Shown in pieces: positions 52,997 through 63,532 of a DNA stretch of 64,000 bases (positions are counted from its first letter, which is position 1; every line of letters begins with the position of its first letter). The DNA is from Lytechinus pictus. Taxonomy: Eukaryota; Echinodermata; Echinoidea; Temnopleuroida; Toxopneustidae. The stretch covers positions 30,444,001-30,508,000 of the forward strand of contig NC_087245.1 in NCBI RefSeq assembly GCF_037042905.1, in the 5' to 3' direction. The position numbers and the translations under genes were made by a program. The notes below the pieces were generated by a model. It was given only the letters and a program-made list of their open reading frames with translations. It had not been told where the DNA came from and searched no databases.

Positions 52997-53009
52997 TTTA
53001 TTATTTATT
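52997..53009 (-). terminator. PTRHD1: Candidate PTRHD1 poly(A) signals
   Basis: Two adjacent AATAAA hexamers on the minus strand (52997-53002 and 53004-53009), 1.4 kb past the PTRHD1 stop. They face the plus-strand signal at 52952, suggesting closely abutting convergent 3' ends. Confidence 0.4.
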
Positions 53010-54407
53010 GCTAATAACCATTTTTTGTACAGTACAGTAATAAGAAATCACATACATACACGATTCAACATCAATTCAAATTCACGCAACTGGCTTAATG
53101 CATGCATGTGTTAATATATCAAGTTGGTATATATACAAATTAGACTAAAATAAATGCTACTGCAAATGAGACAAATATTTAGAACGAGCTGTTTAGCTAT
53201 TAGAAAATGACAAAATAAATTGAATCTGTGGTGAAAAAATAGTGTCATTCCACCACATAACCAATTGATTTAGCCCTCATTTGTTTTTTACCGTGTTGAA
53301 AATAGTAAATTCTGAGCTTTAAATGGTGTACTATTGGATGTGGTTTGATACAGAAAACCCTTAGAAATAAGAGTGGGGATGTATGAAAGCCACATGAGGC
53401 ACTATCAAGAACATGGGAGAGGAGCTTTAAAAGAGTTTGATCATTTCATTATGGCCCGTTACTTGAAAGCTTCATAGCAAAATGGACAGAAATTCTCGTG
53501 TACGTACGCAGACATTTTTTGCTGGGGGGCAGGACGCGTAAACTTCTTCAATAAAAAAAAAACCCAAAAGCAATGGAGCGAAGCGACTGAGCTTGTCATC
53601 AGGGTGCTTTTACATCTTGTAAAGTGAAATTGAAGGGTTTTATGCATACTTTTGGTGAATTTTGTGAAAGTTTTCAGTAAAAAATATATAAGTTTTCAAA
53701 ATTTAGGGGGGCATCTGCCTCCACCCCGCTGCGTACAGCCATGGAGATTCTAACTTATAATGAAAAAGGTTCATTTCAAGCTTGCGTAAGTTGTATACCA
53801 TATCTGACCCTTACATTTTGATAAATTATATATCACTTTTTTTAGTACAGATAAATCTGATAATCGCCCAGGTGAATTCAATTTGCTATTTGTTAACAGT
53901 TGTTTGTTTCCAGTAGATTCAAAGTAGGCAGGAACCAATATTAAAAATACCCACGTACATAATTTTTGCTGATGAGTCTTTCTAAACTCCCATTACGACT
54001 CATATGCAGAAAGGTAACAAATAGGATTAGACCATGTGGAATGAGATCGAAGAGGCATCACACAAGGATAAGGCAAAGTGACAATTAACCACAATATAAT
54101 TCAATATTACCTGGTACTTTTCTGATATGGTATTGACGCGATAATCCTGAGATTAGAGCTTAGGAATAATTAATGATTTTTAGAAGAAAACTTGTATGTA
54201 AACTATGATAATGATGCTAATAATAAGTAAACCCACTTGAAACAGGAAAAGCAAGAAAGCCCATTTTAATTGATGTTAGTTTATGCTACTGAAATTGATC
54301 AAGTAGGCATCCCTCACACGTTGCAATCAGTCCCTCCTCTGCCATCAGTTTAAATGAAAATACAAGGTCCGTTTCCAGTTCTTTAAAAAAACTCTAGCCA
54401 ATTAATA

Positions 54408-54578
54408 TCATTTAAAGAGTTTGAATTTCTTGAAGAACTTCTGCACCTCCTCTTTTGGATAGGGTTTCACTGCAAGACAGGTAGCATAATCCTCAGGTTG
54501 TTCAATCCACAGTTTATGATCAATGTTATTCTCTTTTAATTTCTCTGACAATGTTCTGACATCTGCTTCATTCTTTGC
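54408..54578 (-). CDS. PTRHD1: PTRHD1 exon 3
   Basis: Acceptor CTTCCAG. It codes AKNEADVRTLSEKL to KKFKLFK-stop. It matches the human C-terminus closely (IDHMLWLEQPEN, RPYPKEEV). Confidence 0.95.
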   Translation of the reverse strand, partial: AKNEADVRTLSEKLKENNIDHKLWIEQPEDYATCLAVKPYPKEEVQKFFKKFKLFK

Positions 54579-56433
54579 CTGGAAGAAAAGAAAACATATA
54601 AAGTACTTGACCAATAAAGAATCCAAATTAATAACTGGGTCAATTCCCCACAACATTGTCATTGTGGATTAACTTTTGGAGGATTGGGATTATCATGACA
54701 TGTCAAGGCCAAAAACACACACCTAATTAAAGTTCATATTCAATCTCTGATTTTAGGGAAAATATTCACCATTACAAACTTTCACAGTTTAATTAGCCTA
54801 ATTGGAGGGTGGAAGCAGCTTTCTCTCCAGCAGATGGATGGAGCAGTGTTTTCAAACATGAAAACCTTTTTGCTTATCTTTTGTATTGTTTTTTGATGTT
54901 TCCATCAGCACCATTTCATCTCTGAATGATCTTTCTCATTCATTTTTTATCCAATTTCTCATTGAAACTTGTAGTGTACTACATCTCAACACTTGTAAAA
55001 AAAATACATAAAAGTTTCATCTTTACTCAAGATCAATGATTTAAAGAGATGCAAAGAGGCCAAAAATCAAGGAAAGTATTAAATTCAATTGTGATCAACA
55101 AAGAAAGTACCGGTATGCAGAAATGTTGCAACATGTATTTTTGAACTGTGGAGTATTTCATTACTTTTGTCACTTTTTTTCTTGTTTAAAATGGAACTTG
55201 TACCCAATTATTAACACATCCTCACATATTTCAACTATGTATAAGAACAGTATTACAACAACTGCCACTGTAATCAACAATTTGATTGTGGGCATCAATG
55301 ATCAGAGGAAACCCAAAACAACTTACCTCAAGAACAACTTTATGCATGTTGTCCAGATCCGATGTGTATTTCATTACGTTTTCATCCTCCTTGAACAGAT
55401 GTATCACAGCAGTACAAGCATGGCATGCCTATATTCAAATGAGAAACACAAGTTGAAAATCTGGGAAGTTTTGGAATTTTCAAATCCTATAAGTACAATG
55501 TAGATCTAAATTGAAATGAAATCATAAAGCTCATCAAAATACTGAAGTAGTTAACAAATACATTAAGTTATGAAAGTTAAAATAAAACATTTTTTGAGGG
55601 TTGGGAGAAGGAAGACACCAAACTACACTGTCTAAAAAAACAAGAGGCAAAAGGAGGAATAGATTCTATATATGTGGGAAACTTTGGAGAGATGATCATC
55701 TTCAAATGCTCGGGTAATTCGGGCAATAATTATTCTTGTAATTTTGTGGAATTTCAACAAAGGTTTTGTGAAAATCAGGTACAAAAAACTTGGTCCTATG
55801 CAGCTAAAATTGTTTACAATTAGATCTTATGTTACAGGTCAATCTATGTTCAGTTCACAATGACAATCAATATTAAAGTTAACCCTAAGTTAACTAAAAT
55901 AAAAATTTAGAAAGTCAAAAGGGGCCTTAGCTTTCGATCCTAGCAGAATCTTCGTCGGAGGCAAAATAAAAAGTATCAACTATCATCAATGCCACTACTA
56001 CTATTATAATACTATAGCTCTGGATGTATCAAGAATATATTATATGGGCGTGGTCGACTTCATTTGGCTGGGCATGGCTAGAGAAAGCTGGGGGACATTA
56101 CCCTAACCCAATATAAATATTCCTTCAAAAATTGCCCCTTGATGCGGTCTTGTAAAGTAAGATGAGGTTGAGACGAGGTCCATCATTTGGTTTCTCCTAT
56201 TTTCTTGACACGATTTTAAGCACGTGGGACCAGCCTCACCTAAAAAATAAAGGAAGTCTTACAGGAAATGATCTGCTTCTCAAGAAAATCTTCAATAAAT
56301 TAATCAAATAGTATTCCGGAGAGTACAGTTATCTCATCGAAATTACCTGTGCTATGACAGCACCCGTTGGCCATTTCAAGGCATGTAACAGATCGCCTCT
56401 TACAACGACATACTGCACCATGGAGGCTGCCAT
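54408..56433 (-). CDS. PTRHD1: PTRHD1, Pth2-fold putative peptidyl-tRNA hydrolase, three exons
   Basis: Exons 56433-56347, 55428-55327 and 54578-54408 join in phase 0 to 119 residues plus TGA, against about 140 in human, whose N-terminus is longer. Conserved blocks are VQYVVVR (first strand), GAVIAQACHACTA (the AQ..HA motif of Pth2 proteins), NMHKVVLE, DHKLWIEQPED and the C-terminal PYPKEEVQKFF...KLFK. The position that carries the catalytic lysine in true Pth2 enzymes (GK..AQ) is alanine here, as in human PTRHD1, so hydrolase activity is uncertain. The start MAASMVQY has no competing upstream ATG in the exon. It is divergent from CENPO and convergent with EMC2. Intact. Confidence 0.94.
55327..55428 (-). 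CDS. PTRHD1: PTRHD1 exon 2
   Basis: Acceptor AATATAG, donor GAG|GTAAGT. It codes ACHACTAVIHLFKED to NMHKVVLE. The 126-codon plus-strand frame across it is a shadow. Confidence 0.94.
55911..55970. repeat. Fragment of the 1-kb dispersed repeat
   Basis: Shares GAAAGTCAAAAGGGGCC and TTCGATCCTAGCAGAATC with copies A and B but ends after GGAGGCAAAATA. It lies in PTRHD1 intron 1. Confidence 0.75.
56347..56433 (-). CDS. PTRHD1: PTRHD1 exon 1
   Basis: Codes MAASMVQYVVVRGDLL to TGAVIAQ; donor CAG|GTAATT, phase 0. It contains the first beta strand and the start of the AQ..HA motif. Confidence 0.93.
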
Positions 56434-56756
56434 TTTTATTTTTCATGAAGCTTGTCCAAAATTTCTTATTTCAAAGATGAACAAAATGTATGAAAATAGT
56501 ATCATCAGCTTTAAAAATATATCTTAAATATTAAATTTTGTAATTTTAATTTCCAAAAGGGAAACAAATTCTTTCTTTTTTTTTTTTACAAAAGTTTGAC
56601 AGAATTTTAATCTGAAAAAGACTGAATGTGCGCGATCGATCGGCGGTAGAATTTAATTTTTAATTTGGCTTGACTGGATTCAAACAATCTTTTCCAAGAT
56701 CTACTGTGTTAAATTCGATCTTTTTACAGGGTCTAAGTTAGAATAGTAAACTGGGC
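56434..56756. promoter_or_regulatory. PTRHD1-CENPO bidirectional promoter interval
   Basis: Only 323 bp separate the two start codons. The interval includes the CpG-containing CGCGATCGATCGGCGG block near 56630, a T-run, and no obvious TATA box for either gene. Both transcription starts must lie here or in undetected noncoding exons; a TTTTTACAG at 56721-56729 could be an acceptor for CENPO. Inferred from gene layout. Confidence 0.55.
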
Positions 56757-56787
56757 ATGGAGGTTTTAACAGATAGATTATCCAGAG
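56757..56787 (+). CDS. CENPO: CENPO candidate exon 1
   Basis: Short ATG exon with a strong donor (GTGAGT), 323 bp from the PTRHD1 ATG. Context GGGCATGG. Supported mainly by phase agreement with the exon at 62471 and by position. Confidence 0.6.
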
Positions 56788-58522
56788 GTGAGTACAGTCA
56801 TTATTTTGCTCGTTATAAATCAGATTTTGCCAGGCCGAGGCGAGGCCAGGGGCGACTTGGCCCGGCTAGTCAGCGAATTCCGTGTGGCCAGCCGGCCAGC
56901 CAGGGCCGGGCGGCGGTGGTGCTGAGCTAGAGAGCTCCGCTGCAGCTGCGCGCCGATCATATGCTTTTCTGATCGTTGGCAATGCCGGTGCCGGTGGCAT
57001 CGCACTGATGAGTGGCCATGGCCGGGGTGCGCGTTTCCGTTTTACACCCTGGCGAAGGCATTTTCCGGAAAAATAGCCACAAAGCGACTAGTGAAGAGTC
57101 TATGTCTACGTTTGTTTACATAATCAGCTGGGCGCGCGATCCAAAAGTCCGCACCGAAGATATCCGCAGAACATACGTGCAAATGCAGCTGAGCTTCAGC
57201 TAAGCTTCAGTCTCTGTATTTTGGTTGTTCCGCTGAACTATATACGTTGGCTTCATGATTTTTTTTTACTTTATCGCACATGATCGTTTATATGAATGAA
57301 AACGAATAGGCCTAATAGCTAAAATATTGAAAAATAAAACACATAATTACCTTTTTTCATATTATATCTATCCTTATATCTATCATATCTGTCTACCCAC
57401 TATCTATCTTATAAATCAATCTATGGAACTACATGATATATCTATCTGTTATTTTTTGTCTATCTACTCTGTCTCTCTCATTCTCTATCTACCTATCTAT
57501 CTGTCTATCTATCTATCCATCTAACATCTATCTCTCAAATTCTCTATCTATCCATCTGTCTCTCTTTTATTTCTCTCTATCCATCTATTAATCTACTCAT
57601 GTGCAATATCAACACTGCCTCGACTTCCTTCGGGAGTCTATTTCCTCAGCTCTACTTTTCCCTTTTTTGTGCTCGTTTCGATTCAATTACTACTTTATTT
57701 ACTTGTTACCATTGTTAAATGTCTTGTATTGCATAATGAGTTTTTTTTTCTGAAGGTTGCCTCCTATTCTCTTTCAAATTCCCCCTCTTGCTTTCCCTTC
57801 TCTTTGTCTTATCCCAATTTCTTTCCCTTCTCTCACCTCTTTCTTCTTAATCTTTCATTCCGCTTTTTTCTTCTTTGGTGACACTTTGTATTACTTTTGG
57901 CCCTTTGTATTTATTTATGATACATTTCTTTTTCATCTGTATGAATTTGTATTGTATTTGATATTTATTTATAATGTTTACTTTATATTTTGTTATGATT
58001 CTATTTGTATGTAAACATTCACTTATTTCAGTCTTTGATCTCAAATTCTCTCTATCTATCCATCTGTCTGTCTTTTTCTCTCTATCCGTCTATATATCTA
58101 TCTCTCAAATTATATATATATAAATCTATCTATCTATCTATCTATCTATGTAACTACAGTATCTATCTATCTGTTAATCTTCTCTGTCTCTCTCATTCTT
58201 TATCTATCTAACATCTATCTATCTATCTCTCTATCTATCCATCTGTCTTTCTCTAGTTCTCTAGTTCTCTCTCTATCAATCTATATATCTATCTTCTATC
58301 TATCTATATGTAACTGCAGTATCTATCTATCTGTTAATTTGTCGCTCTTCTCTGTCTCTCTCATTCTTTATCTATCTAACATCTATCTATCTCTCAATTC
58401 TCTATTTCTCTCTCCCCCTCTCTCTATCTATCTATCCATCTGTCTGTCTTTTTCTCTCTCTCTCTATTTCTCTTTATCCGTCCATATATCTATCTATCAA
58501 TCTATCTATCTATCTATCTATA

Positions 58523-58585
<63 letters not shown>

Positions 58586-61500
58586 AACATCTCTCCATCT
58601 CTCAAGTTCTCCCCCCCATCTATCTATCTATCTATCTATCTATCCATATCTCTGTCTTTCTCTCTCTCTCTCTACTTCTATCTATATATCTATCTATGTC
58701 TCTATCTATTTATCAGTCTTCTATATCTATCTTTCGGCATCTAAGTGTATCAATCCATCAAACTTCAATTTTCTTTCTATTGTATGTATCTGTTTATTTT
58801 TATTTTGTCTGTCATTCTATTCATTTAGTTAATAATTTATATTTAGAAAAAAAACATTTTCTTAACTTTTCATTAAAAAAACCTAACTGCAAAAGCATGT
58901 TCGGATTTCACTCATATGACTGCTCTCTCTGTACATGAAATGCTCTGATCAGTAACTGTGCAGATTGCATGCGGTGGTGTGGGACTCGCCTGTGTCGCAC
59001 GCTGCAACCAGCGACATGTGTAGACTCTTCACTTGTCGCTTTGTGGCTATTTTTGCGGAAAATGCCTTCGCCAGGGTGTAAAACGGAAACGCGCGGCCGG
59101 GGTGAAAAAAAGAATGAAGGAGAGAAAAAATGGAATGAAAAAAGAGATAGATCTAGACTAAAGGGAGAAGGAAAGAAAAATGAAGTAAGGAAAAAGGAAA
59201 GAAAGGCAAGAAAAAAAAACTAAAAATGAGGATGAAAAGCCTTCATTGTCTGGTGATGGCTTGAAAGAAAGAAAAAAAGGGAGAAAGAAAGGAAATAAAA
59301 CAACGTCAAAGGGAAAAGAAAAGAAGGAAAGAAGAAAATAAACAAAGTCAAAGAAATGAAGCCTAGCTGGAATAGAGAATCAGAATGAAAGAAAAGAATG
59401 GGAGAAGGAAGGAAAGAAAGAATGAAAAGAAGGAGAGGAAGGGAAAAGGAAGCTAAGGAAACAAAGAATGGAGGAAATAAAGAAAAAAAAGGAAAGTAGG
59501 AAAAAGAAAGAAAAAATAATGAGGAACATAAAGAATGAAGAAAATAAATGAACCCAGAGAAAGGAAGATTGAAAATACAAATAGATGGGACAGAAGGCAT
59601 GCAGGAAGGCCAAGGATAGTAGAAACTAGAAAGGGCAAAGAATTAAAGGTCAAGTCCACCCCAGAAAAATGTTGATTTGAATAAAAAGAGAAAAATCAAA
59701 TTAGCATAATGCTGAAAATTTCATCAAAATCGGATGTAAAATAAGAAAGTTATGACATTTTTAATGCACAACTCAGTGACATGCAAAGAAATATGAGACG
59801 GTCCATTATGTCCCTCACTATTTCTTTTGTTTTTTATGAATTATACAATATTCCAATTTTTACAGATTTGACAATAAAAACCAACTTGAATGAACCAATA
59901 TACATGATATACTATATAGTACTAAACATAGCTAATTGAATTCCACATGTTCAGGGAGGAATTAATCATTGTTTCACTTGACAATGAAGAAAAATTAGAA
60001 TATTTCATTTCATAAAATGCAAGATATATAGTGAGTGGATGATGTCACCAGTCTCCTCATTTGCATATCGACCAGAGTGTGTATATAATTGTTTTGTGAA
60101 ATCAAACAAAACTTTTAAATGTCATAACTTTCTTATTTTAAATCCGATTTTGATGAAATTTCCAGTTTTATATTTTTGGGATTTTCCTCTTTTTATTCAA
60201 ATCAACTTTTGGTTGGGGTGGACTTGTCCTTAAAGAAAGAAGGGGAAAAGGAATTAAAGAAGGAAAAAAAGAAAGAAAGTAAGAATGAAAGAGGAAGAAA
60301 GCTCAAATTTAAAACAAAACAAAAAAATTTAAAGATTTTTTTTTTTTCATCTACTAAAATTATGAGTTAGAAAGTCAAAAGGGGCCTAAGCTTTCGATCC
60401 TAGCAAAATGACAAACATAAAGTGAAACAACCATAATATAGACCACAGACAAGCTACAGCAACACTAGAAACAAGGAGACAAAAGGGGCAATAGTGAGTA
60501 GAGAAGACCAATCAGGTCAGTGAAGGGGATGAAAGAAAAGGAGTAGGCAGACACAAAGGGAAGTTAGTGTAAGTAAGGCCAGTAAAAGACCTCAAGCCAA
60601 GAGGGATTAAGATAATGAGGCAGGCAACATCAAACAGGATCTGGAACAAAACAGTGATAGAGGGTATGAGGAAGAGATGAATAACAAGAGAATTAGTGAG
60701 AGGTGGGTCAAACAGGTTACAAAGAAACGCATAATAAACTGGTGCATAAGAGTGGGGGGAAAAAAGGGAAAAGAATGGGGAACAACTGATAATGTGCAAA
60801 AGACATATGATAAAGCATTAAACAAACTAAGAGAAGAAGGTAAGTGTAAATATGTATCTATAAGTGATATGTATATAAATATATCCAAAAAAGAAATGTA
60901 TATGAAAAAATGTAAATACACATATGGTGTAACTGATATTGTAATCCGCTAGGTGTGACGGGTAACAAAAGTAAACATAAGACTATAGTAGAAAAAAAAC
61001 CTGTATATAATGTGAAAAAGAGGAAGCAAATTGCCTAAAAAGGTAAAAGCAAACATAGAAGAGAGGGGGTGTATTATGAAGAAACCATAGTATGTATGTA
61101 AATAAGCAAAATAAATATGTGGTAAATCTAAAAGAGGTGAGTGGAGAAAAAATATATATAATAATTATTATATCGCCTGAATAAGGAAAGAAAAATTGGA
61201 GCTGAGCTTGTATGAGATATGGGAGGAAAGTAGAGGAAGAAACTATAATTTAACTACGGTATTCAAAAGAGCTGAGGGGAAAAATTACATGTATATATAA
61301 ATTGAATGTGGATAGGAAAGAATAATCAGTCGTTTAGTGATATTTTTTTGTCTTTTTAATATATATTTCAAGAAAACTGGAATGTTTTAGAAATGAGTAA
61401 AATTTTAAAGTGAAACATTGTCAAACAAAAAAAATAGAATCATCGTGGCACATGCAACTTTCTTCCCCCTACAAGTCTGCACTGATCACAACAAGAGTAC

Positions 61501-62640
61501 AAGACTCAAAACAAAGGCTGAAACAACTAGATGTAGTTTTGAAAACTCAATAACTTGCTCCTCCAATACATGTACCAATCACATCACCAATGAGTAATCT
61601 GATAATCTATATAAATTGTGGAAATATCATGATTTTGTGATAATTTTGGTGGAAAAAATATATTTCATGTGAGATTGTTCACTCTGTTTCTGAGTTTGAT
61701 CGGGGATGTGCAGGTGCAGCAGCATTGAGAACCAATCTATAGGCTCCTGCTTGCCATCAGTGCCACGCAGGCGGGAGGCCACTTGGCCACCATGTACATG
61801 TATGTGTACTGACTTTGTGCATTTGTATGTACATGTAGATCAAAGAAAATGGTGCAAACTGGCTTGCAATTTGAATTGAGGAAGTTGTTAACTTTTTTTT
61901 TGGGGGGGGGGGTTCTCTCTCTCTTCTGTATTTTTGCTTGTAAAATTTCATTTCACAGTGAGAGTTTTGCTTGCCCGTTTTGGCCAAGTAGTTGTTTTTA
62001 CTTCACAACAGTTGCTGGACTGTAACAAATAAGTGATAAAGGGTATTAAAATTAACAAGTTTACATGAAAAGACATGAAAGAAAGGAAGAAGGTGAGAAA
62101 TAATAAAAGAAAAGATGTGACAAATAAAAAAAACACACAACGAGAAATTGCAAGGGGGTGGATATACATGAAGGCTGACTCTGCAACATATCCAGTGAGA
62201 CAAAAGGCATGAAAAATAGATTTTTTAAAAGGACATTATTCGGTTTAATACAGACTCTAAAAAATGAAATAAAATAGTATCTATAGATATATAGTGTAAC
62301 TTAATCTACAACAAATCAAAATTAAGAAGATATATCCCTTAATTTCATGCTAGAGAGTATTTATGGAATTTTATACATCTACATGCAATGAGAATTAATA
62401 AATCCAAAAATCCACACCAAATATTAAAAAATAAGAGCAATTCCATGTTTCTGTTTCTCGCTGATTCCAGGAACTTTGCAGCATCTACAGAAGTTGGAGC
62501 AGCAAGCCCAGGACCTGAGACATGGATCCAGAAGCAGGGCAAAGCAGGAGAGGATGTTGAGAGCCCTTCAGAAAGCTGTGCACCAGCTCCAGGAGAGGAG
62601 GGACTTCCTCAAGGTCCAGATTGCAAACTCACCAATTAAG
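56757..62640 (+). CDS. CENPO: Probable CENPO (CENP-O) N-terminus, first two exons
   Basis: Exon 56757-56787 (MEVLTDRLSR plus one base, donor AGAG|GTGAGT) joins in phase to 62471-62640 (acceptor GATTCCAG, donor AAG|GTACCA). They give 67 residues that continue beyond the window. Residues 11-67 are a heptad coiled coil, GTLQHLQKLEQQAQ then KQERMLRALQKAVHQLQ then ERRDFLKVQI. This resembles the N-terminal coiled coil of human CENP-O (GVLAHLERLETQ ... KLRRLRDELRAV). CENP-O is an inner-kinetochore (CCAN) subunit of the CENP-O/P/Q/U group. The head-to-head position with PTRHD1, as in human, supports the call. Similarity alone is modest, and the diagnostic C-terminal RWD domains are outside the window. 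Confidence 0.65.
56820..57200. other. CpG-rich segment at CENPO 5' end
   Basis: GC- and CpG-rich stretch with repeated GCCGGCC and GGTGCCGG words just inside CENPO intron 1. It could be part of the promoter region or the outer part of the inverted-repeat element starting at 57029. The short open frames on both strands here are not recognised. Confidence 0.4.
57029..59094. repeat. 2-kb inverted repeat with 75-bp arms
   Basis: The arm at 57029-57103 (GCGCGTTTCCGTTTTACACC ... GTGAAGAGTCTA) is the reverse complement of 59021-59094 with about three mismatches. The arms enclose the ATCT microsatellite and AT-rich DNA. This may be a transposon with long terminal inverted repeats; no target duplication or ORF was identified. 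Confidence 0.72.
57340..58740. repeat. (ATCT)n tetranucleotide microsatellite region
   Basis: Interrupted ATCT/GTCT/TCTC repeats over about 1.4 kb with a near-pure run at 58494-58584. Several 60-85 codon serine, leucine and isoleucine-rich frames arise from it and are not genes. Confidence 0.92.
59100..59640. repeat. Polypurine (GAAA/GGAA) tract 2
   Basis: Degenerate AAAG/GAAGG repeats continuing at 60234-60330 after an inserted element. The minus-strand frames of 126 and 77 codons are simple-sequence artefacts. Confidence 0.88.
59643..60233. mobile_element. piggyBac-like TTAA foldback (AAGTCCACCCC)
   Basis: TTAA then AGGTCAAGTCCACCCC at the left; GGGGTGGACTTGTCC then TTAA at the right. The inverted pairing extends over more than 100 bp (TTGATTTGAATAAAAAGAG; TCATCAAAATCGGATGTAAA; AAGAAAGTTATGACATTT). 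The middle is unpaired. Inserted into the purine tract, whose sequence resumes on both sides. No ORF. Confidence 0.85.
60371..61335. repeat. Dispersed ~1-kb repeat, copy B
   Basis: Near-identical to 1313-2313 in the same orientation, 59 kb away. It lacks about 17 bp of the left-end TCTTCGTCGGAGG segment and has fewer long A-runs. The lysine-rich frame of copy A is present but altered. It lies in CENPO intron 1. Confidence 0.78.
61336..62470 (+). other. CENPO: CENPO intron 1 end, nothing recognised
   Basis: AT-rich intronic DNA with a T/G run near 61890 and no exon signals recognised before the acceptor at 62470. Confidence 0.4.
62471..62640 (+). CDS. CENPO: CENPO candidate exon 2 (coiled coil)
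   Basis: 170 nt with good acceptor and donor and a leucine heptad pattern. The other open plus-strand frame (AASTEVGAASPGPE) is less plausible because it ends in a stop just before the splice site. Composition is GC-richer than the surroundings, as expected of an exon. Confidence 0.75.
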
Positions 62641-62984
62641 GTACCAATATACCCAGTCCTAAGCCGCAGAGAAGGATTTTCTCAAGAGACTGGATTTTTA
62701 ATTCCAATTATAATTGCATACTATGGCCAAGTCAAAACGCTGTTCAAATGACAGTTCAAAGCATAATTGTTTTCCTATTATGACACCTGTTTGACCATAT
62801 AGAAAAAAAAATCCTAAAATTTGATTTGATTAAATTTCACACTTTTACATTCAAGAAATGCTCATCTTTTTTCCATATTTTTTTTGAAAAAAAGAAAATG
62901 AAGAATATTCCTGTTTATTAATAATCTTCTGTTTATTATAGCGTTTAACATCTTTCAAAATCAAGGTAATGACTCCGGCCTATT

Positions 62985-63532
62985 GCATACAGTCAAACCC
63001 GTTTTAGCGGTCACCTGTCTATTTTGAAAACCTGTCTCCCATTTGAAAAAAAAAAGATCATATTTTATAAAAGTTTTAGAACCTGTCTATAAGCAGGGTT
63101 CCCAGCCCATCAGGAAAAATTATTTTACTTTTTTTCCAGTCAGGGAAAAATGCCTCAAATGAGAGAAAAATCAGGAAATTTTGATCAGCCCAAAAGTCGA
63201 AAGCACGGTAGTCATTTTTTTAGACTCTGTTATATTTTGTTGCTTATCGAAACAACATTCATTGAATGACTGGTTATGGTGGTAGTTAGTTTTACATTAT
63301 TGTTTTTATACTGAAAAAGTGAAAATACATGTAATTCACTGCAAAAACTTAGAAAACATGCGAAACTGAGAATGGGTTTAAATAATTATCAGGGAATTTC
63401 TAAATTTCATCAGGAAAAAATCAGGGAATTTTGTTTTCTTGAAAAGCTGGGAACCCTGATAAAGGACATCTGTCTCCAGTTGTCTTCTTCCCCCCTCCCC
63501 CCTTGGGGGTGGCCTTAATAGATTAGTTTGAC
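62985..63532. mobile_element. MITE with CAGTCAAAC ends
   Basis: CAGTCAAACCCGTTTTAGCGGTCACC at the left corresponds to GGTGGCCTTAATAG...GTTTGACTG at the right in inverted form. ACCTGTCT phrases recur inside. It is split by the element at 63094-63458. A left-end fragment is at 32272. Confidence 0.55.
63094..63458. mobile_element. Nested hAT-like MITE (CAGGGTTCCCAGC)
   Basis: CAGGGTTCCCAGC at 63094 is exactly inverted at 63446-63458 (GCTGGGAACCCTG). Repeated TCAGG(G)AAAAAT and TCAGGGAATTTT phrases lie inside. It interrupts the CAGTCAAAC element, so it is the younger of the two. The flanks share ATAAG/ATAAAG only. Confidence 0.72.

Noticed and set aside
53962-54005. CTGATGAGTC...GACTC as a hammerhead core
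   Set aside because: Stem II pairs, but GAAA does not follow it, so the catalytic core is incomplete.
55123-55503. 126-codon plus-strand frame
   Set aside because: Shadow of PTRHD1 exon 2 on the other strand plus intron.
58005-58587. Ser/Tyr/Leu-rich frames at 57.3-58.7 kb
   Set aside because: Translations of the ATCT microsatellite.
59220-59659. 126-, 77- and 68-codon minus frames
   Set aside because: Simple polypurine tract on the other strand.
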